DNA from: a virus
Reading direction: 5' to 3' (one strand)
Length of the DNA: 64,000 bases
IMG/VR virus record: IMGVR_UViG_3300023210_000013
Span: 51,582 to 115,581 of that record
Shown in pieces: positions 9,276 to 19,305 of this stretch (the first letter of the stretch is position 1; every line of letters starts with the position of its first letter). The notes under the pieces were generated by a model. That model did not search any database and was not told the DNA's origin. It saw only the letters and a list, made by a program, of their open reading frames with translations. The position numbers were made by a program, and so were the translations under genes.

Positions 9276-10682
9276 TTATACTATAAATCTCATTGTTGTT
9301 CCATCATATGTAATAACTGATCCATTAATACCTAATGATGTACCGTCAAATGTTAAGTTTGCTTCCCCATTAACTGTTGTTCCACCTGTAGCTGTTATTA
9401 CTCTATTGTTACTATTATTTAAAACATCTAAAGTAGGTCCTGTTGCACCGTCAGTTCCGTCAGTCCCATTGGTACCGTTAGTTCCATTAGTTCCGTTTGT
9501 TCCATCAGTACCATCAGTACCATCAACACCAGGATCACCTTTAGCCCCAGGGTCACCCTTGGCTCCTGGATCACCTTTTTCACCGGGCTCTCCTTTTTCA
9601 CCAGGATCCCCTTTAGCTCCGGGATCTCCATTAGTACCATCAGTACCATTGGTGCCATCTACTCCGTTAGTTCCATTGGTTCCATTGGTTCCGTCTGATC
9701 CATTTGTTCCTGGATCACCATCAACCCCATCAACCCCATTGGTTCCATCACTTCCATCTGTTCCGTTGGTACCATTTGTACCATTTGTACCATCTGTACC
9801 CGGATTACCTTTGTCTCCTTTAGGTCCTGTATTCCAAGAACATGCACCTGAATCTGAGTTATAAGTTGAATCACCGCCAGGAAGTATTATAACACCAGGC
9901 ATCCATTTTAAAGATCCCGTGTCTGCATTATGTTGAGCAATAAGTAACCAATTTTCATTAGGTATAACACTTGAACCATTATAATCAAGAACATGCAATG
10001 TACCTGATTGATAATCTTCACCGTATTTTTGTATCCAATATAATCCCCACCATCCTGGAACGTCAATTCCTGTATTAGCGGGTATATCTATGTGACCATT
10101 ACTACTTAAGTTTTTACTTACAGGTATACAGATAATCCTAGATGTCCACTTTAATACACCGTTTTTCCAAGTAACAGTACCACCACCACTCATAGAGTAG
10201 TTAGCATGTGCACCTTCAAATACAGTTGTTAAATCTTGATCAACTGTTGCACCTGCACTAATACCATCTAATTTTGTTTTTAATGCTGCTGTAAAGTTCT
10301 TTGTGGTTAATCCACCGTCACCTACAGAATATGTTGTGTCTTTATCTGATGTTGTAACCGTTGATGTTGTATCATCTGCATGAGTAAATGTAATTGTATC
10401 ATTACTAACTGATGCTGATTTAATTGGGTTTACACTAGCATCTAATTTATTACCAATGCTGGTAGATATAGTTGTAGAAAAATTAGGATCATCACCTAAT
10501 GCAGCTGCCAATTCATTTAATGTATCTAATGTAACAGGTGCGGAATTAACTAAGTTTGTTATAGATGTTGTTACAAATTCTTTTGTAGCAACAGTTTTAC
10601 CCAAGTGAGTCATTACATCAGTAGATGCAATCTGTTCTCCGCTTATGGTTAATTCTCTTTTAGATGGTGTAGTTGTTGCCAT
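9276..10682 (-). CDS. Collagen-like tail fiber, 468 aa
   Basis: The N-terminal 90 residues carry a common phage fiber motif (TLDTLNELAAALGDDP near residue 52). A beta-rich central region of about 180 residues follows. A long Gly-X-Y tract from about residue 287 to 412 is rich in GTN, GTD, GDP and GEK triplets, and a 50-residue C-terminal domain ends the protein. The tract differs in composition from the other collagen-like protein here (Asn/Asp/Thr rather than Ala/Arg/Lys), so the two arose or diverged separately. It overlaps the upstream gene by one base. Confidence 0.9.
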   Translation of the reverse strand: MATTTPSKRELTISGEQIASTDVMTHLGKTVATKEFVTTSITNLVNSAPVTLDTLNELAAALGDDPNFSTTISTSIGNKLDASVNPIKSASVSNDTITFTHADDTTSTVTTSDKDTTYSVGDGGLTTKNFTAALKTKLDGISAGATVDQDLTTVFEGAHANYSMSGGGTVTWKNGVLKWTSRIICIPVSKNLSSNGHIDIPANTGIDVPGWWGLYWIQKYGEDYQSGTLHVLDYNGSSVIPNENWLLIAQHNADTGSLKWMPGVIILPGGDSTYNSDSGACSWNTGPKGDKGNPGTDGTNGTNGTNGTDGSDGTNGVDGVDGDPGTNGSDGTNGTNGTNGVDGTNGTDGTNGDPGAKGDPGEKGEPGEKGDPGAKGDPGAKGDPGVDGTDGTDGTNGTNGTNGTNGTDGTDGATGPTLDVLNNSNNRVITATGGTTVNGEANLTFDGTSLGINGSVITYDGTTMRFIV

Positions 10683-12460
10683 TATCTTAATCTTTTTCTA
10701 TTATGTTTGTGTTTGATATTAGTCTTTTTTGCTGCATCATGCATGGATGAATAATTCACACTCATAGAACCAGCTTCAACATAAAAAGGACTTCTATCAT
10801 AAAAACCTTTTGCTGAAATCTTTACTTTTAATTGTGTACCTGTAGAAGTGAATACATGAGATTCACTTGAGGTCATATTATATGATTCATACGTTGATCC
10901 ATTATCATTAGACACTTGAGCATTTACAGTGCAATTAGCAGGTATAACAAAATTATCCATATTATGTAAAAAAACCATATCAACGTTTGCATTATTTTCT
11001 AATGTAAACGTACCATATACTACATGCCAATCACCTATAAGTTCATATGGATGTTGATCTTCTCTATGTATTTTAAAAGAATGACCATCACCTGAGTATC
11101 CCATCCTTATCCAGTATTTACTACCGTTAGCTGATTCCATTAAAACAGGTGAGTGACCGTAGTCACTTTGTGCTGTAGAACCTCTACCATTAGTAGTTGT
11201 ATCTTCTTTGTGGCTGCTTCTTCTTCTAGGAGCCCAGGTTTTACCTGCACCTATATCATGATAACATAAGTCCAACATTGCCCATCCTCTGTCAGCACCA
11301 ACAAACATAAAATTCTTTGAACCTGGTAATTTATCAGTAGGAGTACCTTCTGTCTTTTGAAATTTTGATCCTACTCTTAAGTAACCGGGTTGATTAACAT
11401 TTGTAGTAACATTATTTAATGGGTTAGCTTCTATTACATTTGGAACACCTCCGGTAAAACAAGGAGTATAATCTACTTTTAATATATGATCATATCCACC
11501 ACACATTATAACATTTGGTTCTGAGTTAGGGTTTATAACAAATAAACCAGGATCTCTATTATACCCATTAACTGTCTTAACTGAATTAGTTCCTGCTACA
11601 GTATCTTCTAAATCACACCATAGTGTTTTTGCGTCATTTGTTGAAGCATCTAGTATAACAGTAAATCCACCGTTCCCTTCATAATCCCAATAATACATTC
11701 TATCATTTACTTCATCATAAGATAAAGAACCTCTATAACCATTTCTATCATTAGTTGCAGAACCATCATATTTAGTTACTGAAGATTCTAACATTTGTTG
11801 TTCTCCTGTAAGTAAATTTCTTCTTGGAAATTTTTTGTAATGTCTAGCATCATGTTCTGAAGCATATATCCAATCACCCGCGGCACACAAACCACCAGCA
11901 TACCAATACCCAGTTCTTCTGACATATCCATTTGCTCTTGAGTTTGTACCAGATGTATCAATAAAATCTGTAGGGTTTGGATGACTTGGTCTATCTTCTC
12001 TAATTACGGCACCTCCATTAGTAATACCATCTTTAGCACCTCTATAATCAAATATAGAATAGCCATATACATTGTAAGACATAACAACAGCTTTACCAGC
12101 ACCCTTAGCCATAGCTACAGATTGCATGTGATTATATGTACTAGTTGTGTCTCTCCATAATGCATGACTATCATGATATAACTTAGTCATTGTACCATCA
12201 TTATTAAGTCTTCTGAAAGCTACGCCATCACCCCAACCACATGTCATTAATATATCACCATCTATATCATATGAGTTATGTCCACCAATACATCTTTCTC
12301 CACCATCATATTCACCTGATCCGCTATTAATAATGGCATTACTCATCCCTCCCTTTTGAACAGGACCTAGTGCATGAGTACCCTCATAGTCTGTCATAAA
12401 ACAACCAACAACTTCAGAAGCTGAGTCTTTATTTAATATTGCACTTGAAAATCTAGCCAT
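10682..12460 (-). CDS. Large fiber or tail-surface protein, 592 aa
   Basis: The protein is beta-rich, with many Tyr/Trp/Gly/Asn residues and repeated W/Y-rich blades (GGERCIGGHNSYD, GYWYAGGLCAAGDWIYA, MYYWDYEGNGG). That resembles beta-propeller-like sensor or adhesin proteins, although I cannot count blades reliably. The C-terminal 90 residues look like a separate small beta domain and end in a very basic tail (KKTNIKHKHNRKRLR). It is translationally coupled at both ends within the fiber operon. A host-contact role is inferred. Confidence 0.7.
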   Translation of the reverse strand: MARFSSAILNKDSASEVVGCFMTDYEGTHALGPVQKGGMSNAIINSGSGEYDGGERCIGGHNSYDIDGDILMTCGWGDGVAFRRLNNDGTMTKLYHDSHALWRDTTSTYNHMQSVAMAKGAGKAVVMSYNVYGYSIFDYRGAKDGITNGGAVIREDRPSHPNPTDFIDTSGTNSRANGYVRRTGYWYAGGLCAAGDWIYASEHDARHYKKFPRRNLLTGEQQMLESSVTKYDGSATNDRNGYRGSLSYDEVNDRMYYWDYEGNGGFTVILDASTNDAKTLWCDLEDTVAGTNSVKTVNGYNRDPGLFVINPNSEPNVIMCGGYDHILKVDYTPCFTGGVPNVIEANPLNNVTTNVNQPGYLRVGSKFQKTEGTPTDKLPGSKNFMFVGADRGWAMLDLCYHDIGAGKTWAPRRRSSHKEDTTTNGRGSTAQSDYGHSPVLMESANGSKYWIRMGYSGDGHSFKIHREDQHPYELIGDWHVVYGTFTLENNANVDMVFLHNMDNFVIPANCTVNAQVSNDNGSTYESYNMTSSESHVFTSTGTQLKVKISAKGFYDRSPFYVEAGSMSVNYSSMHDAAKKTNIKHKHNRKRLR

Positions 12461-12614
12461 TCTTTAATTTTTTTATTTCTTCTTCACAACGTACTATGTT
12501 TTTCTCCAATAAAACTTTTAAAGTTAAGTCATTATTTTCTATAGAAGTTTCATTTTCTAAATCAGTTTTATATTGCTCTAATTGCAATTCCCAATATTCT
12601 AAACTTTCTTCCAT
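12453..12614 (-). CDS. Small coiled-coil protein between fiber genes, 53 aa
   Basis: A 54-codon frame from ATG 12614 ends at 12453, overlapping the start of the next gene by 8 bases and starting two bases before the end of the upstream fiber gene. It encodes an acidic, leucine-spaced helix (MEESLEYWELQLEQYKTDLE and onward) of coiled-coil type. Tight packing and composition support a real gene, possibly a fiber assembly chaperone. Confidence 0.6.
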   Translation of the reverse strand: MEESLEYWELQLEQYKTDLENETSIENNDLTLKVLLEKNIVRCEEEIKKLKNG

Positions 12615-12615
12615 A

Positions 12616-15600
12616 TTAATTATATATTACATCAACCCAAAACTGAGTAAAATTATTATCTTTTGATACAGCATGCATGAATGATGTATTTAATCCATCA
12701 TACAACAATACAGAATTATTTTTATTTAAAGAATCTACATTTGTATGACTTTCTCCATACAATTTATAAGTATTTATAAATCTAGAGTTTATTGAAGGTT
12801 GATTCCATTGAACAAAATGAGCGGTATTTAAAGACACAGAATATATATTTGCTACATCATTAGTTGGTATACCATAATCAATTGATGCTGTTAAAGGATC
12901 AGAATAAATACCATGTTTGACAGCATATACTTTATAATGTATTTTACCTGATTGCGTAAATGAATCATCTATAACACTCATATTCTTTTCAAAATCTTCC
13001 TTAGAAAAAATTGATATTAAACCAAAACTATTTTCATTAACAGCACTGAATATTAAATATTCATCATTATCTTCTTCTGCTTGTTCAAAAGTTACATTTA
13101 TAGTATCATTTACAACAGATAGTATTAAGTTAATTGGTTTAGCAGGTTTAGCTATTCCTAAGTCTGCAGCTGTTAATACTCTAGTACCATGTGAGGTAAG
13201 AACCCCATCTGTCATATAAAGATTATCAATAATAGTAGCTCCACTTGTATTAATATCTGAGTCAGTACCTATTATTGTATTGAATGCTAGACTTGGTTTA
13301 TTAAGTATTAAAGCATCACCACTTGTTGCATTCCAATCTGCCTGAACATTTTGTTCAGCATTAACAGGAGCATAAGAAGTAGGAATGTTATCTGCTGTTA
13401 CATCCCCTGAAACAATAAGATTTGCATTTCCATTACTAGCAGGTTTTAAAACCATTGCATCATAAAGAGTACTTCCTGAAGGTGTAAATCTCCATCTCCA
13501 CCAATCATTATTATTGTCATCAGTTAAATTAAAATCAAAGTAAGTATGCGTACCATCTATGGTTGTTGTTATAGATGCAGCATCTGATGATTGTGCAGCA
13601 AATGTCAAGTTTGTAACTCCTGTTAATGAAGTATGGTTGTGAGCACTTGGTGCAAATGTAGTAGGCTTATTAAGTATAAACGCATCACCTGAAGCAGCAC
13701 TCCAGTCTGATTGTACGTTTTTCTCAGCATCTGTAGGTGCATGAGTTGCTTCACTATGCGTATATGCAGCATCCCAGTTTGAATCTTTTCTTGTTCCTGC
13801 TCCTGTACCGGTTGCCGGTTTGGAATATATACCATCTTTATACATTAACTGACCATCAGCTAATATTACTGTTGTTGTTTCAGTACCTCCTATAGTAAAA
13901 GAATCTCCACCACCGTAAGAAGCACTATTTGAGTGACTATATTTAATATGTCCAATTTGAGAATCAGGGACATTAGTACTAAATGTAAGATTAGTAGGTT
14001 GACCATTTGTTACTGATCTTAAATTAAGTGCATCTCCATCTTTATTTATTGTTATAGCACCATCAAAACTTCCTCCATTTTTAGCAGAGACAAAATCTGT
14101 AGGAATAGTTCCTGTGGTATATCCTGCATCAGCATGATTACCCCATCCATGTGCAGTTACACCATTAGCCACATCCGTAGTAGAAAAGTTATCTGTAGTA
14201 TGAACTTGTGCCCAGTCTTCTTGCCAAGTACCACTTCTTTTATTTCTTATATGAAGCTCTCTTTTGTGAAAGTCTTCAAACATCTGAACTGCCCAATCTG
14301 ATGAATCCCAATACTTGGTGGTTAATAAGCCATCTGATGCACCTACTGGATCATCTGTAGCACCACTTACATCCCATATGTGAATACCTGATTCCTTTAT
14401 AGTGTCACCGTTTGCATTTAATCTAGGATTTAATTTTAAGTATCTTCCATCATGATCATGAGTAGAAGGATCAAATGTAGTTGGCTTGTCTTCTACTTCA
14501 CTCCAAGTAGGTTTATGACCTGTTGAAAACAATGCATTTCCATTATGTCTAAGTAAACTACCAGAATGTGTTGTAAAGGCTATACCATCTCCTATGTCAT
14601 TTTGAGAACTAATCTCTAATGTAGAACCAGCATGACCACCAACACCCACAGTATGTCTTATATATGCTCTATCAGATGGATCTGTAGTTCCTTCTTTATC
14701 AAAACCAGTAAAATCAATCATTCTACTTTGATTGGTAGTAGTTGGATCACCTGTTAAAAGTATATTACCTTTTATACTAAGGTCACCGGTCATTGTATCA
14801 CCTGTAATATTTACATAATCAGAATCATGATTGTGATTTCCAGGAGCATAGTTTTGAGTTCCTACCCATACTTGTGTAGCTAAGTTTTCACCTGATGATT
14901 TAGGTAATGCTTGAAAGTTTACACTTCCACTATAATCCCAAGTCCAAGGATCTAATGTTTGACCACCAGAATAATTACTTAGTAAAAATAAACTCTTAAA
15001 AGGAAAATAATTATGAGATACATCAGTCCAATCAATGTCAATTTCAACACGCATCTTGTTTTTACCATCATGTAAAGAACTAGTTGTGTGCACGTTCATA
15101 CCACGTTGGAAATTGGAATAAGTCCATCTAGTCTTTTCATTCCAGATAGTTCCGTCAAACGTTTCTATTTTAACATCACATGTATGATTGCTTGTATCAG
15201 ACCAAGTACTTTGTAAAACAAACAAAGCTGTTGTTGGCCATCCACTACTTCTATTTATAACAAATCTAAAACGCTTATTTGCATGTTCTAAATTAAAACC
15301 GGTTTCTTCTCTACCATCAAATAAAACATCTAAACTTTGAGTCCATGCTTCCCAAGCACTTCCATTCCAAAATTCAACATCTGAATACTCCCTAAATCTA
15401 AAAGTATCAAAAACAGTATTTTCAGTAAATAAACGTAAATAGTTTGCTTGATTGTAAGAATCATAAAATTGCTGTCCATCAGAAAAACTATGATACTTAT
15501 GTCCTGCATATTCATAGCGTCCATCTAAATCAACTGTTTGATTTGTATTACCTGATACAGTAAGTGTTAGAACACCATTGCCTGTATTAAAACTTGCTCC

Positions 15601-16032
15601 TGATAGGTAATGATTTGTATTTGTATTTGTATCAGTTGAAGAAATTGTAATTTTTCCTCCAGCACTGTAGCTGAGAGCCACATTATCTCCCGCAATGAAA
15701 TCTAATGTGCCCTCAGACTGTACAGTAGTTTTTTGAACCCCATTTGTTTTAAGGTTAAAAGACTTATAATTATCATAATCATGTGTATGTCCAGATAAAG
15801 CATATCTATTATCCAAATCAACGGTTACATTATCTGATCCAGTAACGGTTCCTGTTAGAACTCCTGTTGCTGTATCAAAAGACAAAGCAGAAAGAAATTT
15901 ATTACTTCCTGTTTGTTGTGTTGTCCAAGTAACCACACCATTTCCATCTGTAGTTAATACTTGATTGGCTGTACCATCAAGCATAGGGAGAACAAAATCT
16001 CCGTGTTTAAGATGTGATAATTGTTGAATCAT
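12616..16032 (-). CDS. Long tail fiber, 1138 aa
   Basis: This is a modular phage fiber. Near the N-terminus two copies of a VTVDLDNRYALSGHTHDY-like unit occur (residues about 47-85 and 145-180). Several later H-x-H-D motifs (NHNHDSDYV, THDHDGRYL) are of the kind seen in long tail fiber shafts, where histidines bind metal along the trimer axis. The tract TGDTMTGDLSIKGNI near residue 409 is a common fiber repeat. The last 200 residues form FN3-like beta domains (KPINLILSVVNDTINVTFEQ). It is the largest protein of the window and probably a main host-range determinant. Confidence 0.85.
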   Translation of the reverse strand: MIQQLSHLKHGDFVLPMLDGTANQVLTTDGNGVVTWTTQQTGSNKFLSALSFDTATGVLTGTVTGSDNVTVDLDNRYALSGHTHDYDNYKSFNLKTNGVQKTTVQSEGTLDFIAGDNVALSYSAGGKITISSTDTNTNTNHYLSGASFNTGNGVLTLTVSGNTNQTVDLDGRYEYAGHKYHSFSDGQQFYDSYNQANYLRLFTENTVFDTFRFREYSDVEFWNGSAWEAWTQSLDVLFDGREETGFNLEHANKRFRFVINRSSGWPTTALFVLQSTWSDTSNHTCDVKIETFDGTIWNEKTRWTYSNFQRGMNVHTTSSLHDGKNKMRVEIDIDWTDVSHNYFPFKSLFLLSNYSGGQTLDPWTWDYSGSVNFQALPKSSGENLATQVWVGTQNYAPGNHNHDSDYVNITGDTMTGDLSIKGNILLTGDPTTTNQSRMIDFTGFDKEGTTDPSDRAYIRHTVGVGGHAGSTLEISSQNDIGDGIAFTTHSGSLLRHNGNALFSTGHKPTWSEVEDKPTTFDPSTHDHDGRYLKLNPRLNANGDTIKESGIHIWDVSGATDDPVGASDGLLTTKYWDSSDWAVQMFEDFHKRELHIRNKRSGTWQEDWAQVHTTDNFSTTDVANGVTAHGWGNHADAGYTTGTIPTDFVSAKNGGSFDGAITINKDGDALNLRSVTNGQPTNLTFSTNVPDSQIGHIKYSHSNSASYGGGDSFTIGGTETTTVILADGQLMYKDGIYSKPATGTGAGTRKDSNWDAAYTHSEATHAPTDAEKNVQSDWSAASGDAFILNKPTTFAPSAHNHTSLTGVTNLTFAAQSSDAASITTTIDGTHTYFDFNLTDDNNNDWWRWRFTPSGSTLYDAMVLKPASNGNANLIVSGDVTADNIPTSYAPVNAEQNVQADWNATSGDALILNKPSLAFNTIIGTDSDINTSGATIIDNLYMTDGVLTSHGTRVLTAADLGIAKPAKPINLILSVVNDTINVTFEQAEEDNDEYLIFSAVNENSFGLISIFSKEDFEKNMSVIDDSFTQSGKIHYKVYAVKHGIYSDPLTASIDYGIPTNDVANIYSVSLNTAHFVQWNQPSINSRFINTYKLYGESHTNVDSLNKNNSVLLYDGLNTSFMHAVSKDNNFTQFWVDVIYN

Positions 16033-16061
16033 GATTAAAATTTATAATTACACTTTTTTAC

Positions 16062-17951
16062 TTATGATATTTTAATAACTGCAACTTGTAAATCAAATGG
16101 AGATGGTTTATCTAACATAAGTGTTAGAGTATTTACATCTGTTTGTACCATTGCAACAGAAAGCATTTCTTTTGTTTTAGCATTCCAAACTTGAGCAATT
16201 ATACACTCAGCATCTAATTGATGGTCAACAATGTATTCAGTTTCACCTGCAGTAAAATCTTTACAAAATCTTACAGCAGCCTGTCTAGCTGCAACTAAAT
16301 CACTAGCACCTTTAGGAGTTACCGTTCTTCCAGTATCTGTTCCTGTAATTGTTTCAGCACTTGTTGCTAACTCAGCAATACCAGGATTAGTTACACTTGC
16401 AGTTTCAGCTGTTACCGTAACAGTAGCACCTTCTCCACCCGCACTAACGTCTATACCTGCACCTGCAGAAATAGTCTTAACGTAATCTCCTGTAGTATCT
16501 GTACCAAGGGCAACAGAGTTAGGAGCTACACCAGATGCAGTAACAGTTGCTGTAAGAGTTACATCTTGACTACCATCAATAGATACAGAACCAGTAGCAT
16601 CTCCAGCTAAAGTAATTGTTCTTGCAGTTGCCCATATTGAAGCAGTATCAGCGTTTCCTTCTAAATCACCAATAAATGCATTAGCGCGTACATCATAAGA
16701 AGCACCAAAGTCCCATCTATCTCCAGATTCATCCCATAGTAAACTTACATTTGGAGAAGTACCACGTTCAACTTCAAAACCTGAGTTTTGAGAAGGAACA
16801 CCTACTTCATTAGCATTAAGTTTAATAATAGCATCACCAATATTAACTTCAGTTGAATCAACTTGTGTAACCGTTCCTTTAACAGTTAAGTTACCTGCAA
16901 CAACAACGGTAGATAAAGCTCCACCAAGTGTTAATTTATTAGCTCCTATAGAAGAAGCTATAGCAGCATCAGCTGCAGTAAAATCTAAACCAGTAAGCCC
17001 AGCAATAGAAGTTGAAGTACCACCTAAAGCAACAGTAGTACTACCGTATGTAACACTGCTATTGGCAAGTGAACTATTAGGTACATTTGAAAGACCTAAT
17101 GCAATAGTACCATTAGTAGTAATTGGTGAACCTGAATCCACATCAATACCATCTGATCCTGTAACTGCTACAGAAGTAACACCTGTAAATGCATTAAAAG
17201 GTAAATCACTTACACTATAATACTCAGCTGCTGATGCATCATCAGATACAAGAATTTTCCAATCATCTTTAATAGTAACTCCTGTCTTATCTGCAGTTGC
17301 TAAAATAACGTTATCAGTTCCAGCATAATCAACATTAATTGTAATTGTATCACCTAGTGATACTGCACCTCCATCTTGTAGACCAGCACCTGCGGTAACA
17401 GTTACTGCGCTATTAGCAAGAGAGCTATTTGGAACATTACTTAAACCAAGAGCAATAACACCACTTACTGTAACAGGACTATCAGCAACAGTTATTCCAC
17501 CAGTACCACTAACTCCAATACTTGTTACAGTACCTAAGTTATCAGTAAATGGTAAATCACCAACGTATGCATGCTTTACATCATCAGTAGCCCCATCACT
17601 ATAAATAATAAAGTCTCCTGTTTCTATTGCAGCACCTGAGTCATCAGTAGCTGCTAATATAAAGTTATCAGTTCCTGCATAGTCTACGTTTAAAGTAACA
17701 GCACCTTGAGTACCACCACCTGTTAAACCCACACCTGCTGAAACGGCTGTAATATCCCCTGCTGCATTTACCCATGCGGTTCCATTCCAGATCTCTAAAG
17801 CTTTATCTGTGCTATTGTAAATAATTTGCCCTTCTACTGGTGTAGCGGGTCTTGTTGCAGTTGTTAATGGATGAATTACAGCATTCTGCAATTCATTTTG
17901 CTGCAAGTCAATGTTTAACGTCTCTAAATGAGACAAATACTTAATTGCCAT
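16062..17951 (-). CDS. Repeat-containing fiber protein, 629 aa
   Basis: Residues about 70-190 and 190-300 are two tandem copies of the same unit, each with LNVDYAGTDN/INVDYAGTDN, a D-L-P-F strand and ALGLSNVPNSSLANS. A segment beginning GGALSTVVVAGNLTVKGTVT follows, a motif widespread in marine phage fibers. The C-terminal 65 residues (GETEYIVDHQLDAECI and onward) match in pattern the C-terminus of the next gene, 17980-18537. It is probably a head or tail fiber whose C-terminal module is shared. Confidence 0.85.
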   Translation of the reverse strand: MAIKYLSHLETLNIDLQQNELQNAVIHPLTTATRPATPVEGQIIYNSTDKALEIWNGTAWVNAAGDITAVSAGVGLTGGGTQGAVTLNVDYAGTDNFILAATDDSGAAIETGDFIIYSDGATDDVKHAYVGDLPFTDNLGTVTSIGVSGTGGITVADSPVTVSGVIALGLSNVPNSSLANSAVTVTAGAGLQDGGAVSLGDTITINVDYAGTDNVILATADKTGVTIKDDWKILVSDDASAAEYYSVSDLPFNAFTGVTSVAVTGSDGIDVDSGSPITTNGTIALGLSNVPNSSLANSSVTYGSTTVALGGTSTSIAGLTGLDFTAADAAIASSIGANKLTLGGALSTVVVAGNLTVKGTVTQVDSTEVNIGDAIIKLNANEVGVPSQNSGFEVERGTSPNVSLLWDESGDRWDFGASYDVRANAFIGDLEGNADTASIWATARTITLAGDATGSVSIDGSQDVTLTATVTASGVAPNSVALGTDTTGDYVKTISAGAGIDVSAGGEGATVTVTAETASVTNPGIAELATSAETITGTDTGRTVTPKGASDLVAARQAAVRFCKDFTAGETEYIVDHQLDAECIIAQVWNAKTKEMLSVAMVQTDVNTLTLMLDKPSPFDLQVAVIKIS

Positions 17952-17979
17952 AATTGTTTTTTTTATTATTATTTTTTTT

Positions 17980-18537
17980 TTAACTTAGATATGCTGTTCC
18001 AGCTACAGGTACATCAAAATTAACTTTCATATTGTTTACATCAATATTAGTTACTTGACCATTTATATCTGTGCCATCTGGCATTTCCATTCTTATATTA
18101 GGATACTTGTCTAAATTGTGTTCTATTATCCATTCTGTTGAATCTGTTTCTTGAGTAAATACAAAACCATCAACTACTTTATTATTTAATTCTCTTTGAA
18201 TTTCTTTTATAGATGTTAGTATATTTTCTAGTACAGAGTTATCTGGACAGTATGTTACAGAAGGACAGGAAGCACTACTTGTATGAGATACTTTTGGTTG
18301 ATCTACATATGGAGTACTTGTTAAGTACCCAACATTTTCATTAACCGTAACTCCAACACAAGAAGTTTCACATTTAAGTTTGCTTTGCCAATCACACAAT
18401 TCTTTTTCTAAAGCAGCTGCCTCAGCATCTACAACACAACATGGTATCATACCATAGCGTAAAGCCACAAAATTTTTATATGTGGCTGTAGCAAACTTTT
18501 TTTGTATTTGTATTTCTTTAATTAAGGCAGTGTCCAT
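17980..18537 (-). CDS. Virion protein with fiber-type C-terminal module, 185 aa
   Basis: The N-terminal half is helical with scattered cysteines (GMIPCCVVDAEAAALEKELC). A linker and a 65-residue beta module follow (STEWIIEHNLDKYPNIRMEM). The module resembles the C-terminus of the adjacent 629-aa fiber: E-x-I-x-H-x-L-D at its start and D-V-N-x-(M/L) in its middle. The repeated module suggests both proteins dock on the same partner or share a trimerisation tip. A structural role is inferred from neighbours. Confidence 0.7.
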   Translation of the reverse strand: MDTALIKEIQIQKKFATATYKNFVALRYGMIPCCVVDAEAAALEKELCDWQSKLKCETSCVGVTVNENVGYLTSTPYVDQPKVSHTSSASCPSVTYCPDNSVLENILTSIKEIQRELNNKVVDGFVFTQETDSTEWIIEHNLDKYPNIRMEMPDGTDINGQVTNIDVNNMKVNFDVPVAGTAYLS

Positions 18538-18539
18538 CT

Positions 18540-18668
18540 TTATTTTTTAACTGTGTTCTTTTCTGTTTCGTATGCAGTTTTACATGTCTTATGAACTATA
18601 GCACCATCTGATGCTTTTGCTTTTTGACAACCACATGAAAACGCTTTGTTACATTTTACGCAAGTCAT
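18540..18668 (-). CDS. Small zinc-binding-like protein, 42 aa
   Basis: A 43-codon frame from ATG 18668 encodes MTCVKCNKAFSCGCQKAKAS followed by a basic tail with one further cysteine. The CxxC and CxC spacing suggests a zinc knuckle. It fits exactly between two structural genes (18 bases after the upstream stop, 2 bases before the downstream start). Function is unknown; similar cysteine mini-proteins occur elsewhere in this late block. Confidence 0.6.
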   Translation of the reverse strand: MTCVKCNKAFSCGCQKAKASDGAIVHKTCKTAYETEKNTVKK

Positions 18669-18686
18669 AATTTTGGTTTATTTATA

Positions 18687-19238
18687 TTAACACCCTACTG
18701 TTTTGCAAGATATTTTTTGTAATCTTTTTTTAGCATAATCATATAAAGCCATTCCTTCTTTAGGGCTATTACAATATTCTACTTTAGCAACAGCTGCATC
18801 TACTAAAGTTCTTATATACTTCATTTCATCAATAAGATCTTTTCTTTCACTATGAGGTTCACAATCTTTAACATCTATGTGACATAGTGTTTCATAGTAT
18901 AAAGTAAGTAAAGTAGTAACACGTAAATGATTATATTCAACGTAGACCTTTTCTACTGGAGCTACACTATATTTAATAATATAGATACCATCAGACAAAG
19001 GAGTTCTAGATGAACCACAGTTTTCTGTTTGAACAGCTAGTTGGCATCCGTTAAGATGCAGGTTAAAGTTTGTATCAACTTTAATTAAAACAGGTACGTT
19101 ATACCCCGGAGATGTAATTAAAAGTTCACCGCAGTCTATATCAAGTATTTCAGAATACTGACTAGTATCTCTAACGCTTAATATCTCTCTATTAGATACT
19201 GTAGGAACTTCTAAACTTAATATATGCTTATCAGCCAT
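18687..19238 (-). CDS. Structural protein, 183 aa
   Basis: The N-terminal 110 residues are beta-rich (MADKHILSLEVPTVSNREIL). A helical segment with several cysteines follows (CHIDVKDCEPH, ending CKTVGC). No family is recognised. It is the first gene after a promoter-like element at 19275-19285 and heads the long fiber operon, which runs to about 5789. An adaptor or tail-completion role is plausible by position only. Confidence 0.7.
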   Translation of the reverse strand: MADKHILSLEVPTVSNREILSVRDTSQYSEILDIDCGELLITSPGYNVPVLIKVDTNFNLHLNGCQLAVQTENCGSSRTPLSDGIYIIKYSVAPVEKVYVEYNHLRVTTLLTLYYETLCHIDVKDCEPHSERKDLIDEMKYIRTLVDAAVAKVEYCNSPKEGMALYDYAKKRLQKISCKTVGC

Positions 19239-19274
19239 GATTATTGTATTTTTTGTAATTACTGTACTACATAG

Positions 19275-19285
19275 ATAATATACAA
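19275..19285 (-). promoter_or_regulatory. Late promoter-like element TTGTATATTAT
   Basis: This is an exact second copy of the 11-mer found at 5701-5711, 37-47 nt upstream of the ATG at 19238. It lies just downstream of a strong terminator, where a promoter for the next operon is expected. Confidence 0.65.
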
Positions 19286-19305
19286 AAAAACCTTCAGATT
19301 AGGAA

